Shown here: in pieces, positions 1 through 11,800 of the stretch | Position numbering within the stretch: position 1 is the stretch's first letter | How the letters are laid out: every line of letters begins with the position of its first letter | Assembly (NCBI GenBank): GCA_022059125.1 | Contig: JAEUWY010000009.1 | Location: 1 to 64,000 of the forward strand | Length of the DNA stretch: 64,000 bases | Reading direction: 5' to 3' | Origin: Corynespora cassiicola | Taxonomy: Eukaryota > Ascomycota > Dothideomycetes > Pleosporales > Corynesporascaceae | Translations under genes and position numbers: made by a program | The notes under the pieces: generated by a model | Told to the model about the DNA's origin: nothing | The model's database searches: none | The model's input: the letters and a program-made list of their open reading frames with translations, nothing else

Positions 1-245
1 TGAAGTCTCTGCCTTGGTAAGTGACTGAGGTGTTACTGGCACTATAATGAAGTTGAAATTGTATACAAACATGGAAAGGCTCTACAGGTCCTGGGGATAC
101 AGCGGTTGCACGATTGTATAACGAACGGCTCCTTGCCTAAGCACTGCAATTACTAGCGCCACAGAGGAGTGCTCAAGCTTGATTACTCGGATGCGACAAG
201 GAACTCGGACTGTTCCCTTCACATCAATGTATAATCTCTTCAACA

Positions 246-306
246 CAAGGTCAAGGCCAAAATCGGTCGGCCGTCATCCCTGCACATAGTGGCAAGATCT
301 CGCCAC
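246..306 (+). repeat. Terminal motif, outer left end of the NLR pair unit
   Basis: The motif starts CAAGGTCAAGGCC, then has GGTCGGCC and CATCCCTGC, and is followed by an inverted pair GTGGC (289-293) and GCCAC (302-306). The same motif in reverse ends at 13460, so the two face each other as terminal inverted repeats of a 13.2 kb unit. It lies 180 bp past the ancestral stop codon of the adjacent NLR. Related copies are at 15653, 21146, 25382, 28943, 38484 and 53089. I saw no clear target-site duplication in the flanks. Confidence 0.75.
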
Positions 307-425
307 AAAGTACTGAAGGCGCTGTTACATATCATGAGTAAGCATTAAATTACGATTTATTTACTTCATGTAAGCCGATCTCGTGGGTCTTAGTGACACA
401 TGAAGAAAGTGCTATTCTGGGAAAG

Positions 426-2488
426 TTAAATTGCGCCTGCTTTGCGTAGCAGCTCTGCAATGTCTTTGTGGCCTTTGTATGAAGCTGCCTGGAGCGCGTT
501 GCCGTAGACTCCACCCTGGGCGTTGACATCGGCGCCCGCCTTGACCAGCAGCTCTACAATGTCTTTGTGGTCTTTGTATGAAGCTCCCTGGAGCGCGTTG
601 CCGTATCCTCCACCCTGACGTTGACATCGGCGCCCGCCTTGACCAGCAGCTCTGCAATGTCTTTGTGGCCTTCTTCTGAAGCTGCGTAGAGCGCGTTGCC
701 GTATTCTCCACCCTGGGCGTTGACATCGGCGCCCGCCTTGACCAGCAGCTCTGCAATGTCTTTGTGGCCTTTGTATGAAGCTGCGTAGAGCGCGTTGCCG
801 TAGTCTCCACGCTGGGTGTTGACATCGGCGCCCGCCTTGACCAGCAGCTCTGCAATGTCTTTGTGGCCTTCCGCTGAAGCTGCGTAGAGCGCGTTGTCGT
901 AGTATCCACCCTGGGCGTTGACATCGGCGCCCGCCTTGACCAGCAGCTCTGCAATGTCTTTGTGGCCTTCCGCTGAAGCTGCCTGGAGCGCGTTGCCGTA
1001 GCGTCCACCCTGGGCGTTGACATCGGCGCCCGCCTTGACCAGCAGCTCTGCAATGTCTTTGTGGCCTTCTTCTGAAGCTGCGTAGAGCGCGTTGCCGTAT
1101 TCTCCACCCTGGACGTTGACATCGGCGCCCGCCTTGACCAGCAGCTCTGCAATGTCTTTGTGGCCTTTGTATGAAGCTGCGTAGAGCGCGTTGCCGTATT
1201 CTCCACCCTGGACGTTGACATCGGCGCCCGCCTTGACCAGCAGCTCTGCAATGTCTTTGTGGCCTTTGTATGAAGCTGCCTGGAGCGCGTTGCTGTACCA
1301 TCCACCCTGGGCGTTGACATCGGCGCCCGCCTTGACCAGCAGCTCTGCAATGTCTTTGTGGCCTTCTTCTGAAGCTGCGTAGAGCGCGTTGCCGTATCCT
1401 CCACTCTGGGCGTTGACATCGGCGCCCGCCTTGACCAGCAGCTCTGCAATGTCTTTGTGGCCTTCTTCTGAAGCTGCGTAGAGCGCGTTGCCGTAGACTC
1501 CACCCTGGACGTTGACATCGGCGCCCGCCTTGACCAGCAGCTCTGCAATGTCTTTGTCGCCTCTCGCTGAAGCTGCCTGGAGCGCGTTGCCGTATTCTCC
1601 ACCCTGGACGTTGACATCGGCGCCCGCCTTGACCAGCAGCTCTGCAATGTCTTTGTGGCCTTTGTATGAAGCTGCCTGGAGCGCGTTGCCGTATTCTCCA
1701 CCCTGGACGTTGACATCGGCGCCCGCCTTGACCAGCAGCTCTGCAATGTCTTTGTGGCCTTCTTCTGAAGCTGCGTAGAGCGCGTTGCCGTATTCTCCAC
1801 CCTGGACGTTGACATCGGCGCCCGCCTTGACCAGCAGCTCTGCAATGTCTTTGTGGCCTTTGTATGAAGCTGCCTGGAGCGCGTTGCCGTATTCTCCACC
1901 CTGGACGTTGACATCGGCGCCCGCCTTGACCAGCAGCTCTGCAATGTCTTTGTGGCCTTTGTATGAAGCTGCCTGGAGCGCGTTGCTGTACCATCCACCC
2001 TGGGCGTTGACATCGGCGCCCGCCTTGACCAGCAGCTCTGCAATGTCTTTGTGGCCTTCTTCTGAAGCTGCCTGGAGCGCGTTGCCGTATTCTCCACCCT
2101 GGGCGTTGACATCGGCGCCCGCCTTGACCAGCAGCTCTGCAATGTCTTTGTGGCCTTCTTCTGAAGCTGCCTGGAGCGCGTTGCCGTATTCTCCACCCTG
2201 GACGTTGACATCGGCGCCCGCCTTGACCAGCAGCTCTGCAATGTCTTTGTGGCCTTTGTATGAAGCTGCCTGGAGCGCGTTGCTGTACCATCCACCCTGG
2301 GCGTTGACATCGGCGCCCGCCTTGACCAGCAGCTCTGCAATGTCTTTGTGGCCTTCTTCTGAAGCTGCCTGGAGCGCGTTGCCGTATTCTCCACCCTGGA
2401 CGTTGACATCGGCGCCCGCCTTGACCAGCAGCTCTGCAATGCCTTTGTGGCCTCTCGATGAAGCTGCCTGGAGCGCGTTGCGGTATCG
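426..2488 (-). repeat. Array of 21 ankyrin-coding 99 bp tandem units
   Basis: Twenty-one units of 33 codons follow the pattern NALxAASxxGHKDIAELLVKAG. They are almost identical in DNA. Variation is concentrated at the residue after the GG pair (E, W, G, V, R, Y, D), at Q/Y after NAL, at the two residues after AAS (EE, YK, AR, AE, SR), and at V/A/T before Q. The inverted sister array has 16 units. Confidence 0.93.
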
Positions 2489-5328
2489 TCCACCCTGGGC
2501 GTTGGCGTCAGCGCCCTTGTTGAGCAACAATTTAGCTGACTCTTCCAACCCTCCAAATGCTGCATAGTACAATCCTGATGCTGGTTCCCTACCGTAGCCT
2601 CTATGAAAGTTCTCGTCTGGACGGTAAAGACTATAGCAAATCTTGTATGAACTGCTCTGAGAACAGAAGAGCCTCTCAATCAAACCTATTATTTCGCCGC
2701 TTTCGTGTTGAGCTGCACGAGCATGAGACATCCAGAACATTGCACAATATTCTGCGAACGGAAACTCTTTTCGTATCGTTTTCAACGGAAGAACTTGGTT
2801 GAAATGTAGCAAGTATGCCAGACATGCCCTGGCGACAGATGCTCTCGCAGCACTCTCTCGCAAGACTTGAGCTGTATCACTATCCAGTCGATCAGAAATC
2901 AGGTATTCCTTGACTGAAAAGTGTGCTAGTTGAAGCTCCATGTGTGTATCTTCGTTCTCACCTTTGACCGAGACCATAACCACCAGGCTCGAGCAGTAAC
3001 GCGTGATCTCCTGGGAATCAGGCATTCGATTCTTAGAAGAGAAGTATGGACTTCCGTCAACGTTGACCGCTATCGCGTCAACAGCTTCTTCAAGCCTCAA
3101 AGGTCGCTCGGAAAATGTTAAAAATTGAAGGATCCTCAACGCGGGTTTTTTGCAGCCTTCTGGAATGGCATTCAATATCCTCGCATAGGTCTTATCTAAT
3201 GTTTTTGGGAGCGAATCCAGCGCAGTCCTGAGGGTGGGGTAGTCCAAGCAGCCCTCCAGAACATCAATCTGGCACGCTACCCATCGGAACCTGTTCAGCA
3301 TTAGCACTGGTGTTGATAATGCAGATAAAAAAAGGCAGAGATTCTACTCACATGCCGTCGGCCTTTTGCGCAAGCCCCTCCTCAATCTCTTTCTGAACAT
3401 CTTGATGACCCCGCCATCTCTTCAGTCCTTCGCCCTCCCTGACTTTAGCGTGAATGTATGCCAGGATATCGTTATTAACAAGGTCGCTCTTGATAGATAC
3501 TCTGTTATTCTCACTAACTAGGCCGTCCATTTCTGACTGAATATCCTGCTCTTGCCGACTTGTCACGAGAAAGTGAACGTTCTTTTGCTCTAGCTCCACA
3601 AGATTCCGTATCCACAAAAGCAGGCCTTCCGTTGGGCTCCCCCTGCGTTCATGGCATTCGTCGATGGCATCTAGAACAATCCAAACCTCTCTAGTCCTCC
3701 TAATCATTTCCCGCAGAACCTTGCAAAGTGATTCGCAGCTTGGTTGCATATTTTTGTCCTTAAATGAAGAAAAGAGTGCATCTAACGGTTCCTGGGCACT
3801 CTTGCACGTATGATAAAGTTGGCTGATAAGAGAGCAGACTACACCTCTAAGAGTTTGCTTCTCGCTATCGGTAAAGTCAAAGTAGAAGTAGAGGAGGGGT
3901 TGGGTGGAACGACTCTTGAGATGTTCAATGATAGTAGAGCTAAGGATGGTCTTGCCGCATCCCGCTATACCATAGAGCCACAGGAAAGAATTTCTTTGCG
4001 ATTTCCATGTCGTAAATGCTTCGCTCTGCAAGAACCAAGATCCTGTACCTTCTTGTCGCTGCTGCAGCGCTTTGTTGTAGTTTGCTGATGGCTCAGGTGG
4101 TGACAGCCAGCGATGGAGCTCTCCTTGACGCTGTTCAACGACCAAGTCTTCTACACCACGACGTACTTCGTACACGTTTTTCTCAACTACTATTACATTA
4201 ACTAACATCTAGATTCTCTTAGACAAACTGACCAGAAGATAGGACATCGCTGATTCTCCTCTCAGCCTCTACCTTGTTGACCGGAATACGGTTCAGGAGA
4301 TCTTTTGCATACGCAGCCGCCGTCATGGCTGCATAGCCTTGCCAGTCTTTGTTCTTATGCGTGTCAGAGTAGTCGCAGATGCCGCGAATCACCAGGCACG
4401 GGAAGTGGTTCATCAGCCCAGCTGCTTCCATCTCGAAGCACAGCACGCCGTTTTCCTTGGCAAACTTGTCGCGAAGTAGAGCATCCTTCATCAATTGGTT
4501 TGCAGAAGCCACTATGCCATAATGGATTGCTGGATTGTCGTCATCTTGAGTCCTGGGGTTTCGCGGAACAAACTTGGAAGGATCATTGCCACAAACTTCA
4601 GCACAGGGCGCTTCGTCGTTGACAGGATGCTTCCATCCACCGAGATAAAGGCTGTCGGTTTCTGGGTCCGGTCGCTTGTACTTTTTCTTGAGGCGTGGGA
4701 TCTTTTCCAAAACGTTATTGATATCCTCCTCTAACCGATGGCCATGTAGTTCATACTTTGCCTCAAGGTCTCCGACTGCCGTCGCTAATACCATCGGTGG
4801 CTGATTCAAGTGTCCCGTTACCTGGAACTCCTCTCCCTCGATTGTCTTGCCAAAGTCGTACTGAAACACCCCACCTTCCTTGCTGTAAGGAGTACTGACT
4901 ACAATGTCGCCCAGACGAATGTCATGCTTAGAGCTTGGGGCGCCGCCGCCGATGCCAACCATCAACCCGATTCTGACATTGGGAAATGTGCGGAGCATGT
5001 CTCTTGCGACGTTTGCCGCAGAGGTCGTGCCATACACGCCCTTTGGCAGAACAGCGATAACAACGTTATGCTTGCCTATCTCGCCAAGTGTGTAGCTGTT
5101 GTTATCGTTCACGGGGGCGGACTCTGGTGGGTCGTGGGTTGCGTCGAGGTAAGCTTGAGCGGCGACGTACTCGGTGGTGATGGCGCAGATCCAGCCGACG
5201 GTATAGTCTCCATTTCCACGCTTCTGTTGCGATATGGCCGGCTGAGCTCCTTCCGGCTCCTGGCCCTCAAGCCTCTTTCTTGGATGTGAGGTGTCATGGT
5301 CTTCGCAAGCGGGCCGTTTCGTAGGCAT
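426..5328 (-). CDS. PNP_UDP-NACHT-ankyrin NLR protein, frameshifted near its C-terminus
   Basis: Likely a cytosolic STAND/NLR sensor of the fungal non-self recognition type. Exons: 4233-5328, 3352-4186 and 554-3290, with introns of 46 and 61 bp whose mirror images are in the 8872-13280 copy. The start at MPTKRP is where the two copies resume matching. An N-terminal nucleoside-phosphorylase-like domain (GIGGGAP, FEMEAAG, GICDYSD motifs) is followed by a NACHT ATPase with Walker A GIAGCGKT (about residue 438) and Walker B LDAIDE (about 537). Then come about 19 ankyrin units of 33 residues in frame. One C is missing at about 616 (GTCAGGG where other units have GTCCAGGG). The frame therefore ends at 554 with a short foreign tail instead of two more units ending at 426. 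The protein may still work; its ligand is unknown. Confidence 0.85.
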
Positions 5329-6251
5329 CCTGGCGTCGGGGAAGTAACCACTGCGCCAAACTTCGAGCGTGTCTAGCTTGTTCAAGGCCGTGCAAACCGA
5401 AAGATGCGGGATCTGGTGAAGAAATGGTGGCAACCCGGTACAGCAGAGGTTCTTCGAACACTCGATGGCAGCGATGCAGACCTGCAGCCCTGAGCGTGGA
5501 GAAGGGTACTCGGACGGGAAGGCGCTGTAGACGTCTCTTGAGAGCCGTAACGTTAAGACGCGATCACGACGAATCTGTTTACAAATGAGTAGGAAAGTAG
5601 GATGACTGTTTCAGCTGCGCGAGCGGGTCGAGGCAGCCTGTGTAGCTAGGCAGCACCTGCGAGATCAAAGCCGCTTGGGCAACACAGCTGAGGCCTTGTG
5701 CGGGCTGGGTTCAGCTGAACAGCATGGCTTCATGCAGTCTGCCACCAATGCCCAATAGCATGCACGCACCGCCGATGCATGCCAACAGAGAGCGAAAAGG
5801 CTATGCCCCCGCCCCGTCGCAGCGCGTCGCGCAGCCGCAGCCCGCAGCCCACAGCCCTAGCAGCGACCCTAGCAGTGGTTCTGGCTGGGGCGAGACTTGT
5901 GCGAGCGGTGCGAGCGGGCCGTCCATGGGTCGCGCGCACAACGCAAGCTGAAGTGATGGGGCACCTTGCAGGACTGGATGGGCGGTAGTGCGGCTGGAGG
6001 TGGAGCCGCACAGGGGAGGCTAGCGTCTTGAGAGGATCATCTCCATTACTAAGCTTGCCGTGCGATGGTGAGAATTTAACTTGCTGAGGGCAGCGATCTA
6101 CGTTAACCTGGAGCGGACCACTGTCCATATCCCTTTCTTTTCTATCTCTTTCAAGGCCTGCCTCATATGTGAATGCCTATCGATACTGCACAGTTCTATC
6201 AGGCTTTGGTTCTACAGCAATACTGATTGCTTCTTAAGCTCAGTGTTTACA

Positions 6252-7752
6252 ATGGCTATCATCCAATCTCTTGCAACAGTACTAGAATATCACTGTGAGC
6301 CCAAAACTAGTCATTGCATATCTGGTTCAAGCTCCTGACATTCTTTTAGCCGTGACTGGGACGTGGACATCGCGAATCTTAGACCTTTTGGGTCAGGATG
6401 TGACCCTACCAAAAGTGTGCTACGTGTGAGATAAGATAATATCGTTTACATACAAACCACTCATCTAACCAAACGTCCCAGTTTCCTAGAATCTGGTGAT
6501 TGGTACAAGAAGCATTGCTCCGCATCCGAGCGCAAGAAGATATTAGCGCCATTTCAAGTGCCAGACTTTCTCTGCAACAAGACTTGCACCGATCTCAATG
6601 GTTACTTTGGTTCTGAGAGCTCGTTTGTCTCCAACGATGGCGGAGAGAGCAAGCTTCAGAGTCTTGGTGTGTTATTTGTTGTTCCCATGATCGGCAATCA
6701 GCTTATCATTGAGTTACTAACCCAGGCACGTGGTTTAGAATCCTCACCAAGAAAGTTTTGAAGTCGGATGAGAGGAAAACAGACGAAGGCAAAGACTACC
6801 TCTGGTATGAGATGGGTTTCTTCACACGGTGGAACAGTTCGAGCACCTGCAGGGTCTTGTGCATCGGGACACCACGAGAGGTGACTGCCGAGCTTAAGGC
6901 TCTCCTCACTGCACCTCAGCCGCCGAGTTTTGAGTTCGAAGACCCTTTAGCAATACTCCGACCTCTCTTCGACGAGATTATAAAGCTGTGTGACGAAAGT
7001 ACACGGCGTGTGACTGAATCAGTCCGCGCCATCGAGCTTGTATGATGCCTTCAATACAATCCTCATCTGCTTGAGCGCTGACACTGTGTTTTCAGAATAG
7101 GAAGGAGAGGCCCGATTTTGAAGGATTACGCAATCTAGCGCGGCATACAGGGCACCTAGTAGAAGTAGAACAAGTCGCCATTGAGACGATAGAACAGCTT
7201 GTTCATCGACAAGAAAGCAACTTCGAACATCTGGGTGCACTCACCAAGACATATCAGGTGCAAGCAAGGGAATACCTGCTATTTCAGCTGCAGACGATGA
7301 AGAGCCTGAGGTGGCGTGCGCAGTCCACCCATGACCGGTTGGAAGAGGAGATTACTCTGGTAACGCACTTACCTGATGAGTCACGTCGTATGCGTGGTCA
7401 GAGCTAACTAAGCCATGTAGGCCTACAACATGCTTGCGAGCTCTGATAATGCTGTCATGAAATCTATTACTCTTCTGACGATGATCTTCCTGCCAGCGAC
7501 CTTTATATCGGTAAGCATTGCGAACATGTGCGGCCCAGTTTCCCAAGGTACTTATCTATGCTATCTCAGGCACTCTTCAGCACCACATTCTTCTCCTTTT
7601 CAGAGGATGGGTGGCAGTTCTCCCACAAATTCTGGGTCTATTGGGTGGTTGTCATTCCTTTGACTATTGTCGTACTTTTTGGCTGGTGGTGGTGGCTTGG
7701 AGGATCATATGAACTCATTCGATCTCGACGGTTGCACGACCGAAAAGGATAA
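6252..7752 (+). CDS. CorA-like divalent-cation transporter family protein
   Basis: Seven exons join in frame: 6252-6294, 6350-6425, 6482-6666, 6726-7039, 7096-7359, 7421-7510 and 7570-7752, giving 384 residues. The C-terminal half has the long helical region of fungal CorA-like proteins. Two membrane spans follow, around LLTMIFLPATFIS and the tryptophan-rich segment near the end. The classical CorA GMN signature is not visible at the first span, as is common in fungal relatives, so magnesium transport itself is not assured. The start Met is the least certain part because the frame stays open upstream. The gene lies in the spacer of the NLR inverted repeat and is present once. Confidence 0.75.
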
Positions 7753-8279
7753 ATGTTCCTGTTCGTCAGTGGGATTACTAGGACGTGGTTATCATAATGG
7801 AAGAGATTAGCTGCATTTTCAACTATTAAGCCAACTTTGAATGCCTGACAGAAAGTACCGGGCAGATGTGCCAGGAGATGGGTAGCACCTTAGTCGCCTG
7901 CCTCAATAGCTTATATTGCGAGAATTTAGCAAGCAGTTATACTAATTCGCTCTATTCAGTCCTAGCATTCTAGCTAACTAGACCTGGCCCACCGTGATAG
8001 TGCCGTGATCCTCCCAAACCAGAATATTTGCCCGGCGCGATTTCTGCATACGAACTTCTGTGGGAACATCACAGGGTCGTAATGAAGTTCGTATTCAGTC
8101 GCAATAACCATGGAATCAATCATGCTCCACTAGCGAAGCTAACGTACGTGATAAGCGAACGGGCCAGACAACGGACAGGCCGCCTCTAGCTCACCTCGTC
8201 TATGCCTTTGAGCAATTCCGACTACGCTGGTGGTGGATGCGACCGGCTGGTCTTGGCAAAAGTGGCCTGTCCGTTGTCT
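7753..8279. other. Gene-free spacer right of the CorA-like gene
   Basis: No supported gene was found. The right inverted-repeat arm starts at 8280. The segment CGGACAGGCC at 8171-8200 is echoed in reverse near 8265, a short local inverted repeat. Confidence 0.5.
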
Positions 8280-8871
8280 GGCCCGCTCGCACCGCTCGCA
8301 CAAGTCTCGCCCCAGCCAGAACCACTGCTAGGGTCGCTGCTAGGGCTGTGGGCTGCGGGCTGCGGCTGCGCGACGCGCTGCGACGGGGCGGGGGCATAGC
8401 CTTTTCGCTCTCTGTTGGCATGCATCGGCGGTGCGTGCATGCTATTGGGCATTGGTGGCAGACTGCATGAAGCCATGCTGTTCAGCTGAACCCAGCCCGC
8501 ACAAGGCCTCAGCTGTGTTGCCCAAGCGGCTTTGATCTCGCAGGTGCTGCCTAGCTACACAGGCTGCCTCGACCCGCTCGCGCAGCTGAAACAGTCATCC
8601 TACTTTCCTACTCATTTGTAAACAGATTCGTCATGATCGCGTCTTAACGTTACGGCTCTCGAGAGACATCTACGGCGCCTCTCCGTCCGAGTACCCTTCT
8701 CCACGTCCAGGGTTGCAGATCTGCATCGCTGCCATCGAGTGTTCGAAGAACCTCTGCTGTACCGGGTTGCCACCCTTTCTTCACCGGATCCCGCATCTTT
8801 TAGTCTGTACGACCTTAAACGAGCTGGACATACTTGAAGTTTGGCGTGGTAGTTGCTTTCCCAGTGCCGGG

Positions 8872-11800
8872 ATGCCTACGAAACGGCCTGCTTGCGAAGA
8901 CCATGACGCCTCACATCCGAAAAAGAGGCTTGAGGGCCAGGAGTCGGAAGGAGCTCAGATGGCCATATCGCAGCAGAAGCGTGAAAATGGAGACTATACC
9001 GTCGGCTGGATCTGCGCCATCACCACCGAGTACGTCGCCGCTCAAGCTTACCTCGACGCAACCCACGACCCACCAGAGTCCGCCCCCGTGAACGATAACA
9101 ACAGCTACACACTTGGCGAGATAGGCAAGCATAACGTTGTTATCGCTGTTCTGCCAAAGGGCGTGTATGGCACGACCTCTGCGGCAAACGTCGCAAGAGA
9201 CATGCTCCGCACATTTCCCAATGTCAGAATCGGGTTGATGGTTGGCATCGGCGGCGGCGCCCCAAGCTCTAAGCATGACATTCGTCTGGGCGACATTGTA
9301 GTCAGTACTCCTTACAGCAAGGAAGGTGGGGTGTTTCAGTACGACTTTGGCAAGACAATCGAGGGAGAGGAGTTCCAGGTAACGGGACACTTGAATCAGC
9401 CACCGATGGTATTAGCGACGGCAGTCGGAGACCTTGAGGCAAAGTATGAACTACATGGCCATCGGTTAGAGGAGGATATCAATAACGTTTTGGAAAAGAT
9501 CCCACGCCTCAAGAAAAAGTACAAGCGACCGGACCCAGAAACCGACAGCCTTTATCTCGGTGGATGGAAGCATCCTGTCAACGACGAAGCGCCCTGTGCT
9601 GAAGTTTGTGGCAATGATCCTTCCAAGTTTGTTCCGCGAAACCCCAGGACTCAAGATGACGACAATCCAGCAATCCATTATGGCATAGTGGCTTCTGCAA
9701 ACCAATTGATGAAGGATGCTCTACTTCGCGACAAGTTTGCCAAGGAAAACGGCGTGCTGTGCTTCGAGATGGAAGCAGCTGGGCTGATGAACCACTTCCC
9801 GTGCCTGGTGATTCGCGGCATCTGCGACTACTCTGACACGCATAAGAACAAAGACTGGCAAGGCTATGCAGCCATGACGGCGGCTGCGTATGCAAAAGAT
9901 CTCCTGAACCGTATTCCGGTCAACAAGGTAGAGGCTGAGAGGAGAATCAGCGATGTCCTATCTTCTGGTCAGTTTGTCTAAGAGAATCTAGATGTTAGTT
10001 AATGTAATAGTAGTTGAGAAAAACGTGTACGAAGTACGTCGTGGTGTAGAAGACTTGGTCGTTGAACAGCGTCAAGGAGAGCTCCATCGCTGGCTGTCAC
10101 CACCTGAGCCATCAGCAAACTACAACAAAGCGCTGCAGCAGCGACAAGAAGGTACAGGATCTTGGTTCTTGCAGAGCGAAGCATTTACGACATGGAAATC
10201 GCAAAGAAATTCTTTCCTGTGGCTCTATGGTATAGCGGGATGCGGCAAGACCATCCTTAGCTCTACTATCATTGAACATCTCAAGAGTCGTTCCACCCAA
10301 CCCCTCCTCTACTTCTACTTTGACTTTACCGATAGCGAGAAGCAAACTCTTAGAGGTGTAGTCTGCTCTCTTATCAGCCAACTTTATCATACGTGCAAGA
10401 GTGCCCAGGAACCGTTAGATGCACTCTTTTCTTCATTTAAGGACAAAAATATGCAACCAAGCTGCGAATCACTTTGCAAGGTTCTGCGGGAAATGATTAG
10501 GAGGACTAGAGAGGTTTGGATTGTTCTAGATGCCATCGACGAATGCCATGAACGCAGGGGGAGCCCAACGGAAGGCCTGCTTTTGTGGATACGGAATCTT
10601 GTGGAGCTAGAGCAAAAGAACGTTCACTTTCTCGTGACAAGTCGGCAAGAGCAGGATATTCAGTCAGAAATGGACGGCCTAGTTAGTGAGAATAACAGAG
10701 TATCTATCAAGAGCGACCTTGTTAATAACGATATCCTGGCATACATTCACGCTAAAGTCAGGGAGGGCGAAGGACTGAAGAGATGGCGGGGTCATCAAGA
10801 TGTTCAGAAAGAGATTGAGGAGGGGCTTGCGCAAAAGGCCGACGGCATGTGAGTAGAATCTCTGCCTTTTTTTATCTGCATTATCAACACCAGTGCTAAT
10901 GCTGAACAGGTTCCGATGGGTAGCGTGCCAGATTGATGTTCTGGAGGGCTGCTTGGACTACCCCACCCTCAGGACTGCGCTGGATTCGCTCCCAAAAACA
11001 TTAGATAAGACCTATGCGAGGATATTGAATGCCATTCCAGAAGGCTGCAAAAAACCCGCGTTGAGGATCCTTCAATTTTTAACATTTTCCGAGCGACCTT
11101 TGAGGCTTGAAGAAGCTGTTGACGCGATAGCGGTCAACGTTGACGGAAGTCCATACTTCTCTTCTAAGAATCGAATGCCTGATTCCCAGGAGATCACGCG
11201 TTACTGCTCGAGCCTGGTGGTTATGGTCTCGGTCAAAGGTGAGAACGAAGATACACACATGGAGCTTCAACTAGCACACTTTTCAGTCAAGGAATACCTG
11301 ATTTCTGATCGACTGGATAGTGATACAGCTCAAGTCTTGCGAGAGAGTGCTGCGAGAGCATCTGTCGCCAGGGCATGTCTGGCATACTTGCTACATTTCA
11401 ACCAAGTTCTTCCGTTGAAAACGATACGAAAAGAGTTTCCGTTCGCAGAATATTGTGCAATGTTCTGGATGTCTCATGCTCGTGCAGCTCAACACGAAAG
11501 CGGCGAAATAATAGGTTTGATTGAGAGGCTCTTCTGTTCTCAGAGCAGTTCATACAAGATTTGCTATAGTCTTTACCGTCCAGACGAGAACTTTCATAGA
11601 GGCTACGGTAGGGAACCAGCATCAGGATTGTACTATGCAGCATTTGGAGGGTTGGAAGAGTCAGCTAAATTGTTGCTCAACAAGGGCGCTGACGCCAACG
11701 CCCAGGGTGGACGATACCGCAACGCGCTCCAGGCAGCTTCATCGAGAGGCCACAAAGGCATTGCAGAGCTGCTGGTCAAGGCGGGCGCCGATGTCAACGT

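Larger units (their letters stand above)
246..5920. repeat. Left arm of large inverted repeat with NLR gene
   Basis: This arm is the reverse complement of 8280-13460 about an axis at 7100 (paired positions sum to 14200 up to the ankyrin array). The arms match base for base over most of the PNP and NACHT coding sequence. Differences are five extra 99 bp ankyrin units here, a one-base deletion near 616, and a divergent patch around 5200-5575. The inner edge is at GAGCGGGCC (5920). Confidence 0.93.

Noticed and set aside
412..2679. Long open frames of 600-750 codons in other frames and on the plus strand over the ankyrin array
   Set aside because: The 99 bp unit is a multiple of three and lacks stops in several frames, so every frame stays open. 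Only the frame with ankyrin residues continues into NACHT.
5730..6128. GC-rich open frames on both strands upstream of the NLR genes (also 8200-8476)
   Set aside because: They are mirror images within the inverted arms, open on both strands, of low complexity, and stop at the arm edge.
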